Shown piece after piece: positions 41,231 to 55,540 of a DNA stretch of 64,000 nt. Source of the DNA: Latrodectus hesperus (taxonomy: Eukaryota > Arthropoda > Arachnida > Araneae > Theridiidae); contig CM075858.1 in NCBI GenBank assembly GCA_037975125.1, positions 68,968,542 through 69,032,541 on the forward strand. Direction: 5' to 3'. The notes below the pieces were generated by a model. That model searched no databases and had not been told where the DNA came from. It was given only the letters and a program-made list of their open reading frames with translations. Within the stretch, counting starts at the first letter, position 1, and each line of letters begins with the position of its first letter. A program made the position numbers and the translations under genes.

Positions 41231-42023
41231 TTAACTTATCTGCTTGGTGTAGGAAAGCTTGCACCATGTAAAATAACCCCAATGCACAAGTTCCGCGTAG
41301 ATTTTATCCTGTTCAACCCACAGCTGACTCCAAGATTCACCTAGACAAGTAAGAAGGTGAACAGAACTGGTGGAGAGGGAACAGAAACAAGGAGGAAAAA
41401 TCCTCTCCCCATTAATGAGCCTTAAACTTTTTAAGTGGCCACTTCTAAATCTCACCAAAACCGATTGAAATGACCGGGGCTCACTACAAGATAACGAGAG
41501 ACCCGGACTTTTTGCAGCATACCAATAATGTACCGGACGGAGACACCAAGCATTGAGGAGTTTCTATTTGTTTAAGAAGTGGATTTCCAAGAAAGTAAGC
41601 TCATTTAAATTAATAGGTGATAGATTACCACCATATTTGACAAGTGTATACACTATCTCATTTCCATTTACCCTAAAATGTGATGGAATCCACTGTAGGC
41701 ATATAGGTTTTTTCCGACCAACCTCACACAGAAACCGCAAATTATCTTGTTCTGGAGCATCATATATTTTAGACCAGTTTTCAAAACACTGAATAGCACT
41801 CTTGCTATCAGTCAGAATTCAAATGCTATTTTTTGTCAGTGATCAGGGCAAAATCAAGATCTACGCCAATAGCTATGATTTCAGATCTAAGAACTGAGCA
41901 GTTATCCGGATTTCTGATGCTAAATCTACTATCTTCCTCGTTACTTCCCTTGATATTGCTAACGAATACAACACTCCCGACTCTATCGTCATCACATTTA
42001 CTGCCATCTGATAAAATTTGCAT
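41231..42023 (-). pseudogene. Non-LTR retrotransposon RNase H region, decayed
   Basis: Minus-strand translation in pieces matches the C-terminal RNase H domain of arthropod non-LTR retrotransposons. MQILSDGSK (first Asp) and VLRSEIIAIGVDLDFAL (Glu) lie in the frame from 42023 to 41826. After a frameshift near 41815-41826 come LTDSKSAIQCFENW (second Asp), CLQWIPSHFRVNGNE (His) and then IVYTLVK, where the family has IADxLAK, so the last catalytic Asp is Tyr. After a TAG at 41564-41566 and another frame change, the typical distal region appears: LVRFRSGHLKSL and a Cys-rich CFCSL...HLLTC knuckle, ending at TAA near 41231. The sequence begins abruptly at about 42025 with no reverse transcriptase upstream, so the copy is 5'-truncated, as is common. 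It is non-functional. Confidence 0.85.
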
Positions 42024-43900
42024 TTAATTAATATTTAAGAACTGTTATTAACTAAAGTATAACTGTTACTAATACCTTCCTGTGAAATGTAACTTTTGAA
42101 TATAAAAGTAATTTTAAAAAAGTTATAATAAATGAAAATAAAACTATAAATTGATTGAATATGAATATTAATATACAAATAAGAAATTAAGTTAAAATGC
42201 GCAATTATTTAAAAAAAATATTTCATAAATTTCCAATGCTTCGCTTTTCTCTGTAATAAATTTATAAAACTTCTAAACCAGAAAATGTTAACTTTAGATT
42301 TAATAATTGAAATTATTTTCCAGAAATATTACTCGTTATTTTTAAATTTAAACATGAATAAAGAAAAACATTATTTTTTTCAATTATTCACATACAGATT
42401 ATTTACATTTCGAAAACAGAGGTTAATTATATTAAATTCTTTCTACTAGAAAAAACATACCAGTACATTTATAAGTCTTATCAGTCACTCGCTAGTAGAG
42501 AAAAATTTTTCCTTTATCTTATTTTATTTTATAGTTCTTTTCTTGTCATCTTCAATAATTCGCCTTTAAGCTAGAATATCTTGATAACATACAATAGTTT
42601 GTTTTCGAATCAAGAAATAAAACATGACACTCTTTTGGGAGTTTAATTAATTTATAAATATGTCATCAAAACATAAGTGTAAGATATTTTATTAATAAAT
42701 AACTAAAAGAAAACAAGAGTATATTTATAAATGCCGAAGAATACAGAAGCCTTATTTAATTATATTTAAACATATTAGTTTCATTTCACACATTTTAAAC
42801 TAAGCAGTTTCATTCCTGTTATGAAAAATACCCCCGTGAGCAATTACTTAAATTAGTTTGTCATTTGATTAGGAGTGTCAAATACATTCATCTCAAGAAA
42901 AATTCAAAAAAATATATAAGCTATTTTATTAAATAAAATATTTTACATATTATATAATAACCCTTTTTACAAAAAAACACCAAGGTCGGTAAATAATCAA
43001 ATTATATTATTTTCTTTTATATTTATTACCAATAAGTGTTGTATAAATTTAAATTTATGATAAGTATTTTAGTTTATAAAGTAGATTGCAAATAAAATCT
43101 ACCGAATATTTTATTTAATTTATCAACACATCCTCTCCATAAATCGAAAAATAATTTTGCTTAGTGTTATTTATTAAAAGTGAATTTCTATAGTTAAAAA
43201 TAATAAATTAGATTGTTGAAATATCATTAGATAAAAAATAATTACTAATATGAATTAATTTACAAAAATTTCATAAGAAAATTAAAACTAGTACTGATAA
43301 TGTTTAATATATGAATAAATGAAATGAAAAAATGCGCACAGTAAAAATTAAATTTTTAAATGACAAACTATCGTTTCCATTTTTACGCATTTTAAAGGAA
43401 AATATCAAATGTTTTATAAGGAAACATTTACACTAAGGAAACACACACAGAAATTTAAGAAAAACTTCTATTTTTATAAAAATACCAAATAATGATAATT
43501 CGTAATATGTGTCCTAATATTTTAATCAATTTTTACTAAACTAATTTGTTTCAATTTACAATTCAATGGGAAATTAGTTTTATAAATAATTTTTTTTCTT
43601 GATTGCAATCCTTGCTGATCTCAAAAGTTTGTTTACCATTTCGTATCATTTTATATAATCATTTCATTTAAGAAAAATATGATATAAAACTATATTTTCA
43701 TGCACAAAAATAAAAAGATTTAAGGCTTATTCTATTCTTATTGTGGACGATTTTAGGTTCAAAACGATGTTACAAATTTAAAAGGAAAAAACATTTAATT
43801 TATAAATTATGATCATATATACTTCACAAGGGAGAAAATTTGAAAAACTTCCTACCACATTGATCTTGAAAAATGTAAGTCAGAAATGAAAACTCCATTT
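42024..43900. other. AT-rich intergenic DNA, no gene seen
   Basis: I searched for reverse transcriptase motifs upstream of the RNase H remnant (rightwards, minus strand) and found none. The stretch is AT-rich and low in coding potential. Confidence 0.55.
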
Positions 43901-43904
43901 TTGT

Positions 43905-44210
43905 TCAAGGCTCACCATGGGTCAGTAGTAGGATATCGCTCTTAGAAGTAAATATCTCGAGTTTGATCCCAAGCGCAGTAGAATAATAAGAGATGGATTT
44001 TGCACTTCTACTCTATTCCAGCTTCTCTGTCGGTATGGGTACTTGGGACTTTTCAGGATTCACTCTCTTTTGAAACACTAATACAGCTGACTATCTGTGA
44101 AAAGTCCTCATTAAAAGCAGTTTACGCGTTAGATTATAGAATTTTTAATGGATTTTATACTGTCAACATTGCGATACCAATATCTTTCTTTTTCATATAT
44201 GTAGGGTAAA
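43905..44210 (+). mobile_element. tRNA-derived SINE, + strand
   Basis: GGCTCACCATGGGTCAGTAGTAGG carries an A-box-like segment and CTCGAGTTTGATCCCAAGCG a B-box-like segment about 40 bases later, the layout of a tRNA-derived pol III promoter. A GC-richer body follows to about 44205. A 69-codon frame at 44000-44209 is repeat translation. No clean target duplication was found, so ends are approximate. Confidence 0.55.
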
Positions 44211-44882
44211 AATATATTTGGTAATAAATATATGGAGTAAAATGTAGGAAATAATTTCTAATCTTTTATAAGTTTAATTTTCAAAATGAATATGTTGGAT
44301 TGCAAATATTTGAATTAAAATAGTAGATTCTAAACGATAGATAACTTTAATACATGTAGTAACAATAAAATTAATCAAATGATATAAAAGGTTGGTAAAG
44401 AATATATATGTTAACCTAGTAATTTTCATTTCACTTTATTTTTCCAAAAGAATTCGTATTTGTTAAGAACACAAACATTTGATTGAATAAAGTCAATTTT
44501 AGACTGTGAATTATTTTAGTACATATAATAGCGATAAACTAATCAATTGATATTAAAAGAGGGAAAAAAATATAATGATATTAATGTCTTGGTTTTACTG
44601 TGTGAATTATGTTTATTATGAATGTGATTAATATTTGAAATGCAAAAATCTTAGAAAATAAAAATAATTTTTTATTAATTTTCTTTAAATTAATATAAAC
44701 TTCCTACATAAAATGAAGATAATTTATATTTTTATGCAATTACAGTAAAGGAAAAATGCAACATTTGCTTAAAAGAAAGCTGTTACACACAAAAGAAAGC
44801 TTTATTTTATTCATTATTTCATTTTTCCTTATTTCTTTATTACCTTTACTTTTCTCATTATTTTTATTTATTTATTTTCTTC

Positions 44883-44892
44883 TGTGTGTGTG

Positions 44893-44978
<86 letters not shown>
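44883..44978. repeat. Compound (TG)n(TA)n microsatellite
   Basis: Six TG units (44883-44894) run into about 83 bp of TA. The junction supports TG-to-TA conversion or expansion from a shared seed. Confidence 0.95.
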
Positions 44979-46311
<1,333 letters not shown>

Positions 46312-47658
46312 AAGATTATTCTTCAAATTTTAGTAAAAATAAAAATTCTCAAAATTTTTATTTCAAATGCAAAATATATAATTCCTTGAAACTTTTTCCA
46401 TTATTTATTAAATAAGAAATTCATTACAATAAATGACATTTAAGGTTTTTAACTGAGTAACTTCGAATTAACATAATATTTTTTGCAAAATTTCTATCGT
46501 GGTATCCAGAAAATATTTAAGATAGTTAATGAATCATCACGAAATTTCCTTGATTTTCTACGCGTGCCTCAAATAAAGCACCACTTGTTGAGTTGCGCTT
46601 GATAATTAAACTTCCTATATAATGGCTCATTATTTTCAATTGATTTTCCTATGAGCATAATCAGTGTTCTGACGGCCACTGAAATTCACAGTGTCAGTCT
46701 CAATAAAACTAATTTTTCAATACACAAGGACTAGAAGTTTCAATTCTAAATTTGTAAACTTGTAAGTGCACTTATATGACCCATGAAATTTATAGACGTA
46801 ATGAATGTTTAATCAATCAATATTTTGAAATTAGATTTTCTATATATAGTTACTTCAATTTATATTGAAGCTAGCTTCTTCTTCAACTGTTATCCTAACG
46901 TTAATTTATTACTTATAATTATTTTTAATATGTTTATAAAAATTAATTATTATATTCAACATATTTTGCTGGTTTTACATTGTTAATTTAATTTAATGAT
47001 GAAATATATTACATAATTAGTAGAGAAGAAAAAGTGGGCTGATAAAATATTACAAACAATGCAATTAAGATTTTAAGAGTTTCCAGATTCTAATCATAAA
47101 TATTGCCTACATTTTTACAAATATTAGAGAATACATTAAAGTTAAAAGTTCAAGATATGCTTATATAGGTAGTTTAAAATTTTCAATAATATTCATTATT
47201 TGTGCATTTTTCATTTATTATCTTTTTTGCTCAATACATACTATTGTATGAAGAAACATATTCATTTTATATCAATATATATAAATTTTAAAAATTGAAT
47301 TTGCATAGTATCATATTCAGTTAAATGACTATTCAGAAATATATACCCGTTTAGAATGATAAAAAAATTACTAATTAATGTACTTCAATATTTAATTTTC
47401 AATTATAGTTATTATATAGTAAGTAACAATCTGAGATTTTGCGATATAATTTACTGTTTAATATTCTGTGGGATATATATAATTATAAAATCTTATTTAG
47501 GAATAAAACTGGGCTCTCAAATTAGTTATTCTAAGCCACCATAGTTTTATTCAAAAACAAACTAAGAATATTTTAAAATATTGTTGTGTATACCCAACGA
47601 ATGAATAATAGGTATGTTTCTTAAAATTCAAATGAAGTTCAAGTAGTTCGTAGTTCGC

Positions 47659-47981
<323 letters not shown>

Positions 47982-47983
<2 letters not shown>

Positions 47984-50900
47984 GAAATTTAATTAACAAA
48001 TATGTATAATTTATTTTTCAAAAATAACACTCCTCAGAATATAATAAAAGTAGACTTTATTTCAGAAATATTTTCTCATCAGTTCTCTTAGGTATAAGGT
48101 AAAATGTTCCACTAGTAATGTTTTGTTAGTATCATGCACAAATAACTTATAGAGTGAATTGGAATATTTTAATTAATTAGAAAAAATATCAGTTAATTAA
48201 AAATGATATATTGACAACTACTCAAAAAATGTTTTAAATAAAAGAAAACTATCAAACAACTGAACTGAAATTTTAATTTTTTTATACCACTGACAATTTA
48301 AAATTGCGCAACAGTTAAATTAAAAAGGCTTTTCATAAATTATGAGCTTAATAGAGAAATGTGTTTGTAAACTAACTTAGTCTCCAAATAAATCTTCTTA
48401 AATAAATGAATAGATATTTTTTTACACTTATTAGAAGCAATTTATGCGTGCAAAATGAGAAAATCAATTAAGTAAGCAATTCCAAGCTAGCTGAAAAAAT
48501 AATCTTTAAGAGATATCTAGACCACAAAGTTCGATCCATATAAAGATATAAAAAATGGTTTTTACCACAATTCCAAACTACTCAAGTAGAAGGTAGTTAC
48601 GTGTATAATTAGTCGGTTGGAGTATCTGACGATAAATGAAAACAAACCATCTAACCAAAAGCCGATTACTTTAATCTAGTTGTATAATCAAATTTTGCCA
48701 AAGTTGTCTCTTTAAGAGTTTGGCGACTAATGATCGGAAGAATGAGTATCAACTGAAAAGAAAGACGGCGAAATTTAGAGAAAAAAATAATTCTCATGAT
48801 AATAATTCCGTTTAAATAGCGTAATGTCATTAAGAATTCCGGTAAATCCATTTTGGCTTATATATTATTTAAATAAGTATTAAAATGATTGTTGTGTCCT
48901 CTCATTAAGCTGATATAATCTTGGGAAACTGAACACCAAGCATTTATTTGAAAAGCATCTATTTCGTATTAAATAGAATGTAGTATTAGGTTTAATGGAT
49001 AAATCGTGCTACGTTATTGGAATACCAAATTAAATGGTGTATTTATATTTTAAAATATTTATAAAATAAGAAAATAGTTCATTCTCGATAAATTAAAAGC
49101 ATTTTTTATTTATTACAATCTAAATTAATAATTAATGTGCTCTATAAAATTTAACAATAATGTGTAATTAATATATAAAAACAATGATATAAATGAGAAT
49201 ATGTGGCTATATTTTCTTATATTTTAACATGTAAATATAAGACGATCTACTTTATGTTCGTTTACATCGAAAACGAGAGCATTAAATTACAAATAATTCA
49301 AAATTCTTGTGATAAATATTGCACAAGTTTGGTGAATGAATTAGTGTTAATCACGCACCGACTTTGTATATTGTACCAAACTTGATCTCTAAGTAAGTAT
49401 GAATGATTCTCAAAATGTGTATTTTCCATTAGATAGGAAGTTATGATTTGTTTGAACAACATATTTGATAGCGGTTGAAGTGCTTTTGATTTATTCGTTC
49501 CTTATTAAAAAACTTTCTGTTTACATTCTTCACTTAAATCTAAAAAATTAATCTTCATTTCATATATATGCAATTTAAACGTTTCCTTAAATAATATGAT
49601 AACACCAGTTTATTTTATACCTTGGTTGTACATTCAATTATGAACTAAAATTCATATTTTTAAGGAGGTAATTCAGAAAATTGAAATAAATTGACAATAT
49701 TTTTGTTTTATTTCCGTTCAACAAAAAATACACATTTGAATGCTAGTTAAAATAAGTCAATTAATATTAGATAAAACAACATAAAATATTATTTATGCAG
49801 AGAAATCAAATAAAATTTATTTCATCTTCTACCAATTTTTTCTCCACTCTTTAATCCATACCTCAAAATCACTTTTGCGAATACTTTTAATAGTTTGTAA
49901 AGCATTTTTATTTATGGAAATATGGACATAAGGCATTGACCACGATTTCATTGCTTCAAAACAATCACTTTAAACGAAGAAACAGAGTTTCATTCAGAAA
50001 AATAAAAATTCTTAGTTGATACTGTATCAACTTATTTATTACGTGTAAACCCATGTATGTTGAAAGTATTGCAAAATATTTGCAAATAGTGACTCCTATA
50101 TAAGAAGGTGTATTATCATATTATGCTAAATTCACAAGATTTCATGAAACAATCTATTTTCTTTTCAGCAATTTGTTCCATGGATACGGTGCAAAGCACT
50201 CAAGTAGTAAGTATAAATACTTTCAATAGATAGATAAGAATTCGTAATTTAAAACACCGTGTCTATAATATTAAACAGTTAAACATTTTCTGGCTTTTTA
50301 GTAAATTTGAATGCCTTTTCGATCTTGTCTCAATTTTAAAGTGATTCTTGACAATTTTAAAGATAATTCTCTGGACACTTGTGCTATTTTTGCATCAAAA
50401 ACATAAATCAAAATTTCATTTCTTCTAATAAGGAGATTTTTAAAAAATATCCCTTATGGAACGAAATCGCATTACAGAAAAACCAAATGATAGAACTTGA
50501 GCAATGAAATCTCTCATCATCAAACAAAGATCGACAGTTATCAATTCTTTCATTCGATGTATATATTGATAACTAATTGAAGAGGATTGCCTACCAAATC
50601 GTTTCTCATCTTCGCTGAAGTGCTGGTTTTTGATCTTTTTACGCCTGCCTTCGATTATCATCTTTCAGTGCTTTGTGTAACAGAATTTTCATGGTGAAAA
50701 TAGAATTCAAATTCATGTCCTTTCTGCAATGATTTTCGTGAACACTTGTGTAAAATTGATATTGGAATTTAAAGTAAAATATTTCGGGTACATATAGAGG
50801 ACAATAGTATTCAACTAGAATCGGAAATTTAAAGTAGGTTGTAATTGTAAACATTCGTGTTTATGTGATGTCAGTTTAATCGATGAATTGAATTCAAGGC

Positions 50901-53900
50901 CATCATGTAGTATTTTCAGTTCACATTTTGTTATTGTTATTTCTGGATTTAGTTCTTCATAATCATAGTAATAATGTTGTTAAATAAAACCAGAATTTTT
51001 TTAATCTATTCTTTACACTATTTCTAAATAATTATTACTAAAACATAAATTTTCCATAACATACTTATAACTATTATGCATTTTAGATGCAAATAATTAT
51101 AATAATTAAATATATTCCTTTCAAAAATTCTAAATATTTTTGCTATATTTGAGTTGTTTGCTGTAAAATCTATTCATATTAATGGTTTAACAACGAACAT
51201 CATTATTATGCAAAAAGTAATTAAAAGAAAATTATGTGATAAATCTTTAGTCAAGAAGATTTCTTAAATAAATAATAAAAGACGCATTTTCTTACTTTAA
51301 GTACTTTACTACAACTAAATTGTATACTCTGATAAGAAAACAACTTTATTCTGACCGTAAAAATATCTCAACCTAGATTCTTTTATAACTTAATTTTTCT
51401 TTTAGTATCCAAAGAGTATTTTATAAATATTAAACTCTAATTTGTTTCGTTTTATGATCGTTTGCAAATTAATGATTTAAAATCTTTTGAAAAACGATGT
51501 TTCATATTTTCTTTACATTAAAGTATTTACATGGGATTTACTTTGAAACTACAATTAATACAAATTAATCTTTATGACTAAAGTGTACGCAGTTATTAAC
51601 AAATCAATTTATGATATTTATATACTCAATATACATGGATATAGTATAGAAGTTATGATAACACTTTTTCTACAATTCTGATGTGGAAAATGTTCGATGG
51701 ATTTGTTTGCCCATGTATTGATTGAAATAACAAAGGTGAGACGGAAATGAAGTCATGCCTTCAAGTCACTGCTTAATGGCTTTGGCAATTAGAGTGATAA
51801 AATAGACTTGATAACAAGTTTCTGATTTTGGCAAAGAGAAAAATATACATTTAGTCATTACACTGTTTTTTGTCACAGAATATTGAATTTTCAAAGAAAA
51901 ATGTGTAAAATATATCGAGATATCCATTTAAGAATATTTGCTTAAATTTTTATTGATAATTAGAAATTTGTATTATTTAATTTTGTATTGATAGTTCAAT
52001 TCAAAATTTTAAGTGCTTCATTTCAGTAAAAGCTTTTCGCATTAATATGTACATGGTTATGATTTTTTAATTCGACTTATGTCAATTTTATATTTTTACT
52101 AATGTGAATATTCATTCAGTACTTACGTTTCTCAGTATACTTCTTATACTCTATAATATAATTGTTTAGAATTTTCAAAATATCTAAATACATAAAAATA
52201 TTTGAAATCAATAAATGAATAATTTTTAAAATTTTAATTAAACATAATCTTTTGCAGCAAAAATATATAAGTGTCATTACTTTTAGAAACATCCTCTAAA
52301 AATTTTTTTAATATTTTTATTAAATCCAAAATTATAAGCTAATTATAATAACATAGATTTGCCAAAAATAGTTGGGATTTTAGATTTTTTTTTCACACAT
52401 AAAGGAGTTACTGGATCTATATGAGTAGGAAGCTAAAATTTATATATCAGTGCTAATTTTTAATATTAGAAGTAAAAGGAGTTGACTATATTTTATGCTT
52501 TTACTAAGTGGATGCATGTGTAGTGGTTATTAATATGAAAATCTCGAAACTTGATTATAGCTTCCCTAACTCCCAAAGAAATGTTTAGCGTAGTGTTTGT
52601 ATATAACAAAAATTACGAATATAGTATCTGAATTTGAGTCATTTAATTAATTTAAAATAATATATAAATTTTACCAAATTCACATATTTTTAAAAAATCA
52701 AGTGATTTGGCAATAATTAATGACATATCTAAATTTAGGACATAAAATATATATGAAATTAGCTTAAAGTACCCCAGAGACAAATCACCTCTTATCTGTG
52801 TAGTTATTTATATAATTGAATCTGAGAATTTTTTGGTTTTAATTCTGAATTAAATTACATATGGAATAAAGTAGAAAGGAATTTAGGCTGTGATGTTTTC
52901 AGTAATTATATGGGGTATCTTAAAGATTAAAAATTTTTGAATTCATATCTATCTCTCATGATGGACAACAAAATATCAAATAACATTTCATATTTAATAA
53001 ATTTTCTGAGTCTCAATATTGAAGTCAATTTTTATTTCATAGCTTATTATTTCGATCATTACTTTACATTACTTGAAATTATTTTAAAAATAAATTTACA
53101 GTTGAAATTTGTTGCTACGACGCACATTCACACACACACAAGTAAAATTTTTTTTTAAATATTACCAAGGTATTTAATTGGATGCCAACGATATTACATT
53201 AAATTGTATTCCAAACTTGTTTTGTGTTCTGTATTTATATATTAAAACATTTTTTTCATTTCACATGGGAAATTTTTCTAAAGATTATTGTCACTCTTAG
53301 TAATTCTCACTCTTAACTGCCTAATGATAATTAATTCTCACTATCATCCCTTTTAGCTGTTAATTATAACATTCAAATAAAATCATGTGAAGAATAACTA
53401 ATAGTTTTAATAACTAGGGATAAAAGTAACTTTAATATAAAATAAATTTTTAAGCAACAAAATGTGCGCTATTAAATCCAGAGTGAAATCAGAGAAATAT
53501 TAGATAATAAAAACAATTGACTACAGCAAGTGAAAATGCTCTTATCTAGCCCCATCTATTGAAGAGTGAAAGAATTACAATAGTAGTTAATATCACTCCC
53601 ATTTCAAACTTATTTGCACAAGGAAACATGAATGGTAGAAGAAAAAGGGCATTCTTTTTACCTTCTGTTATTAAGTTCCCTAAACCCGTTACCATTCTTG
53701 GTTGTTGGTATTAGATCAAACCTTCCTTTTCACATTAATTATTTATTCTATTTACCCTTAGAATCACCACATGGATAAAAAAATAATGATTTTACATCCA
53801 CAAGATAAATGAGAATTTGGTCTATTTTAAAACTTAATCTAGTACGAGTAAGCTTTTGGTGTTTTTCACAACTATTAATTATTGGTATTTGAAAGAAAAC

Positions 53901-55469
53901 AATAATTTCCAAGATAACATTTTATGATTAATTTATTGTGGTCTAAACGGTAGGAATAACCCACCTTCTTAGGCAGTAACTATGATCCATAGAAATTTTC
54001 AGTTGAAATATCTGTTTCCCAAGAAAATTCTCATAAGTGCACTAGATGTGTTGTTTCTAACATATCTTAACGAAAGCTATTTGAGCAATGCTGTTAGTAT
54101 CAAAATATACAATAGCAATTTATTCGTACTTTACAGTTTGTCTTAGACATTGAAATTAAACTTTTACTCAGGTTATTATTAAGTTTTAAGAACAGATATT
54201 TCTCGGCAATAATTTTCCTTTTACTTTGATAGGTATCAAATTCTCATTTTATTTCTAGAAACTGTTTTAGGACTTGTTGTAGCTGATCTTTTTTTTTTTT
54301 TTTTTTAGTTTTCAAAATGAACCAGGAGACATTATTTTTTGCTATAGTATGTAAGAGAGGTATTTAATTTTTTGTATGCATCATATATCAAATATTGATA
54401 ATCTAATATTTAAATTTGTTAATTTAATTTGTATAATTTGAAGGAATTAAGATATATAAATGTAATTGATATCTTAATTGTTAAGAAATGTTTGTGGAAG
54501 GAAAATGTAGTTTCAATTTTAAACAGCAATACAGCTACTTCTTTAGATATTACAGAAAATTCTTAAAAACTGAATTTTAAAGAGAATTCACTAACCCGAT
54601 GTCAGACTCCTTTGTCCCACCAAATTGAATTAAAAATTAGAGTGTTGTGTATGATATGATTGTCACTTTATTGATAAAATGAATCAGACAAGGGAATTTT
54701 ACACCCTTAAAAAACAATTTCTAAAAGTCCTCATATGATTCATAACAATACAGAATACATTTTGGAGCATAAGCAATGTAAATGTAACTAAAAACAATAT
54801 GACCTACAATTATTAGCTAAAATGCATTAACAATTATTAAATCAGTAATGATCTTTTGTTAACTGCTTTCATTGAAAAATAGATACTGAGATCCAAATTT
54901 TTTAGCTTTAGGAGAACTTTAGTTTTTATTTTATATGTTCACCATTTATAATTTAACCAACAATAATAGGGAAAATATTTACAATTCAGTTTTGACTGTA
55001 GAATTAAAAATCACCTCATTGTACAGTCAAATCATCCAGAATATCAACAATTACAACATTTATAATAAAAGTTTTACATTTTAAAATTCAAATTTAGCTA
55101 AAGTCCATATTTTAATATTACAACAAATATATTTCATTGTTGAAAAATTTGCTACAAATAATAATCCCTTTTCTTATTTATTTTTTTATAATCTGATATT
55201 GTTGAGTTGAAATAAGTTACTGCTAAAAATATCCCTTTGACGAAATAAGTTTGTATATGCACGACTCTGAGTCTAAATTGTGTCTTCGGGAATACAGGGA
55301 ATTATTTGCTAATAAAAACTAGATATTCTTATTCAAAAATTAGAAGCGGCAGAATTATGCACAGTTATTTCTTAATATACTTGATAATAAAATAAAAAAG
55401 GAAAAAATAGATAAAAAACTTCAAAGAAAGAAGTTTAAATGCTTAATGAAATTAATGAAGTATTCATCT
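47982..55469. other. AT-rich intergenic or intronic DNA, few weak signals
   Basis: No gene is supported. Points noted: a GC-richer patch near 48500-48860; a closely spaced acceptor and donor pair around 50169-50206 (see findings); two adjacent minus-strand frames at 50440-50661 and 50639-50854 without family motifs; a CCATCTATTG motif near 53553 shared with the island at 17140; and a T18 run at 54289-54306. Confidence 0.5.
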
Positions 55470-55540
55470 ATGAGTAATCATTGTTATCTCACTCTGAGTA
55501 ATCTGAATATCACCATGAGTAATCATTGTTATCTCACTCT
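55470..55540. repeat. 26-bp direct repeat, 45-bp period
   Basis: ATGAGTAATCATTGTTATCT followed by CACTCT occurs exactly at 55470-55495 and again at 55515-55540. A recent local duplication or a two-copy minisatellite. Confidence 0.9.

Noticed and set aside
41833..42027. 64-codon + strand frame
   Set aside because: It is antisense to the retrotransposon RNase H remnant.
50440..50854. Two adjacent minus-strand frames as one gene
   Set aside because: Neither has a recognisable domain, they are in different frames, and no splice pair joins them.
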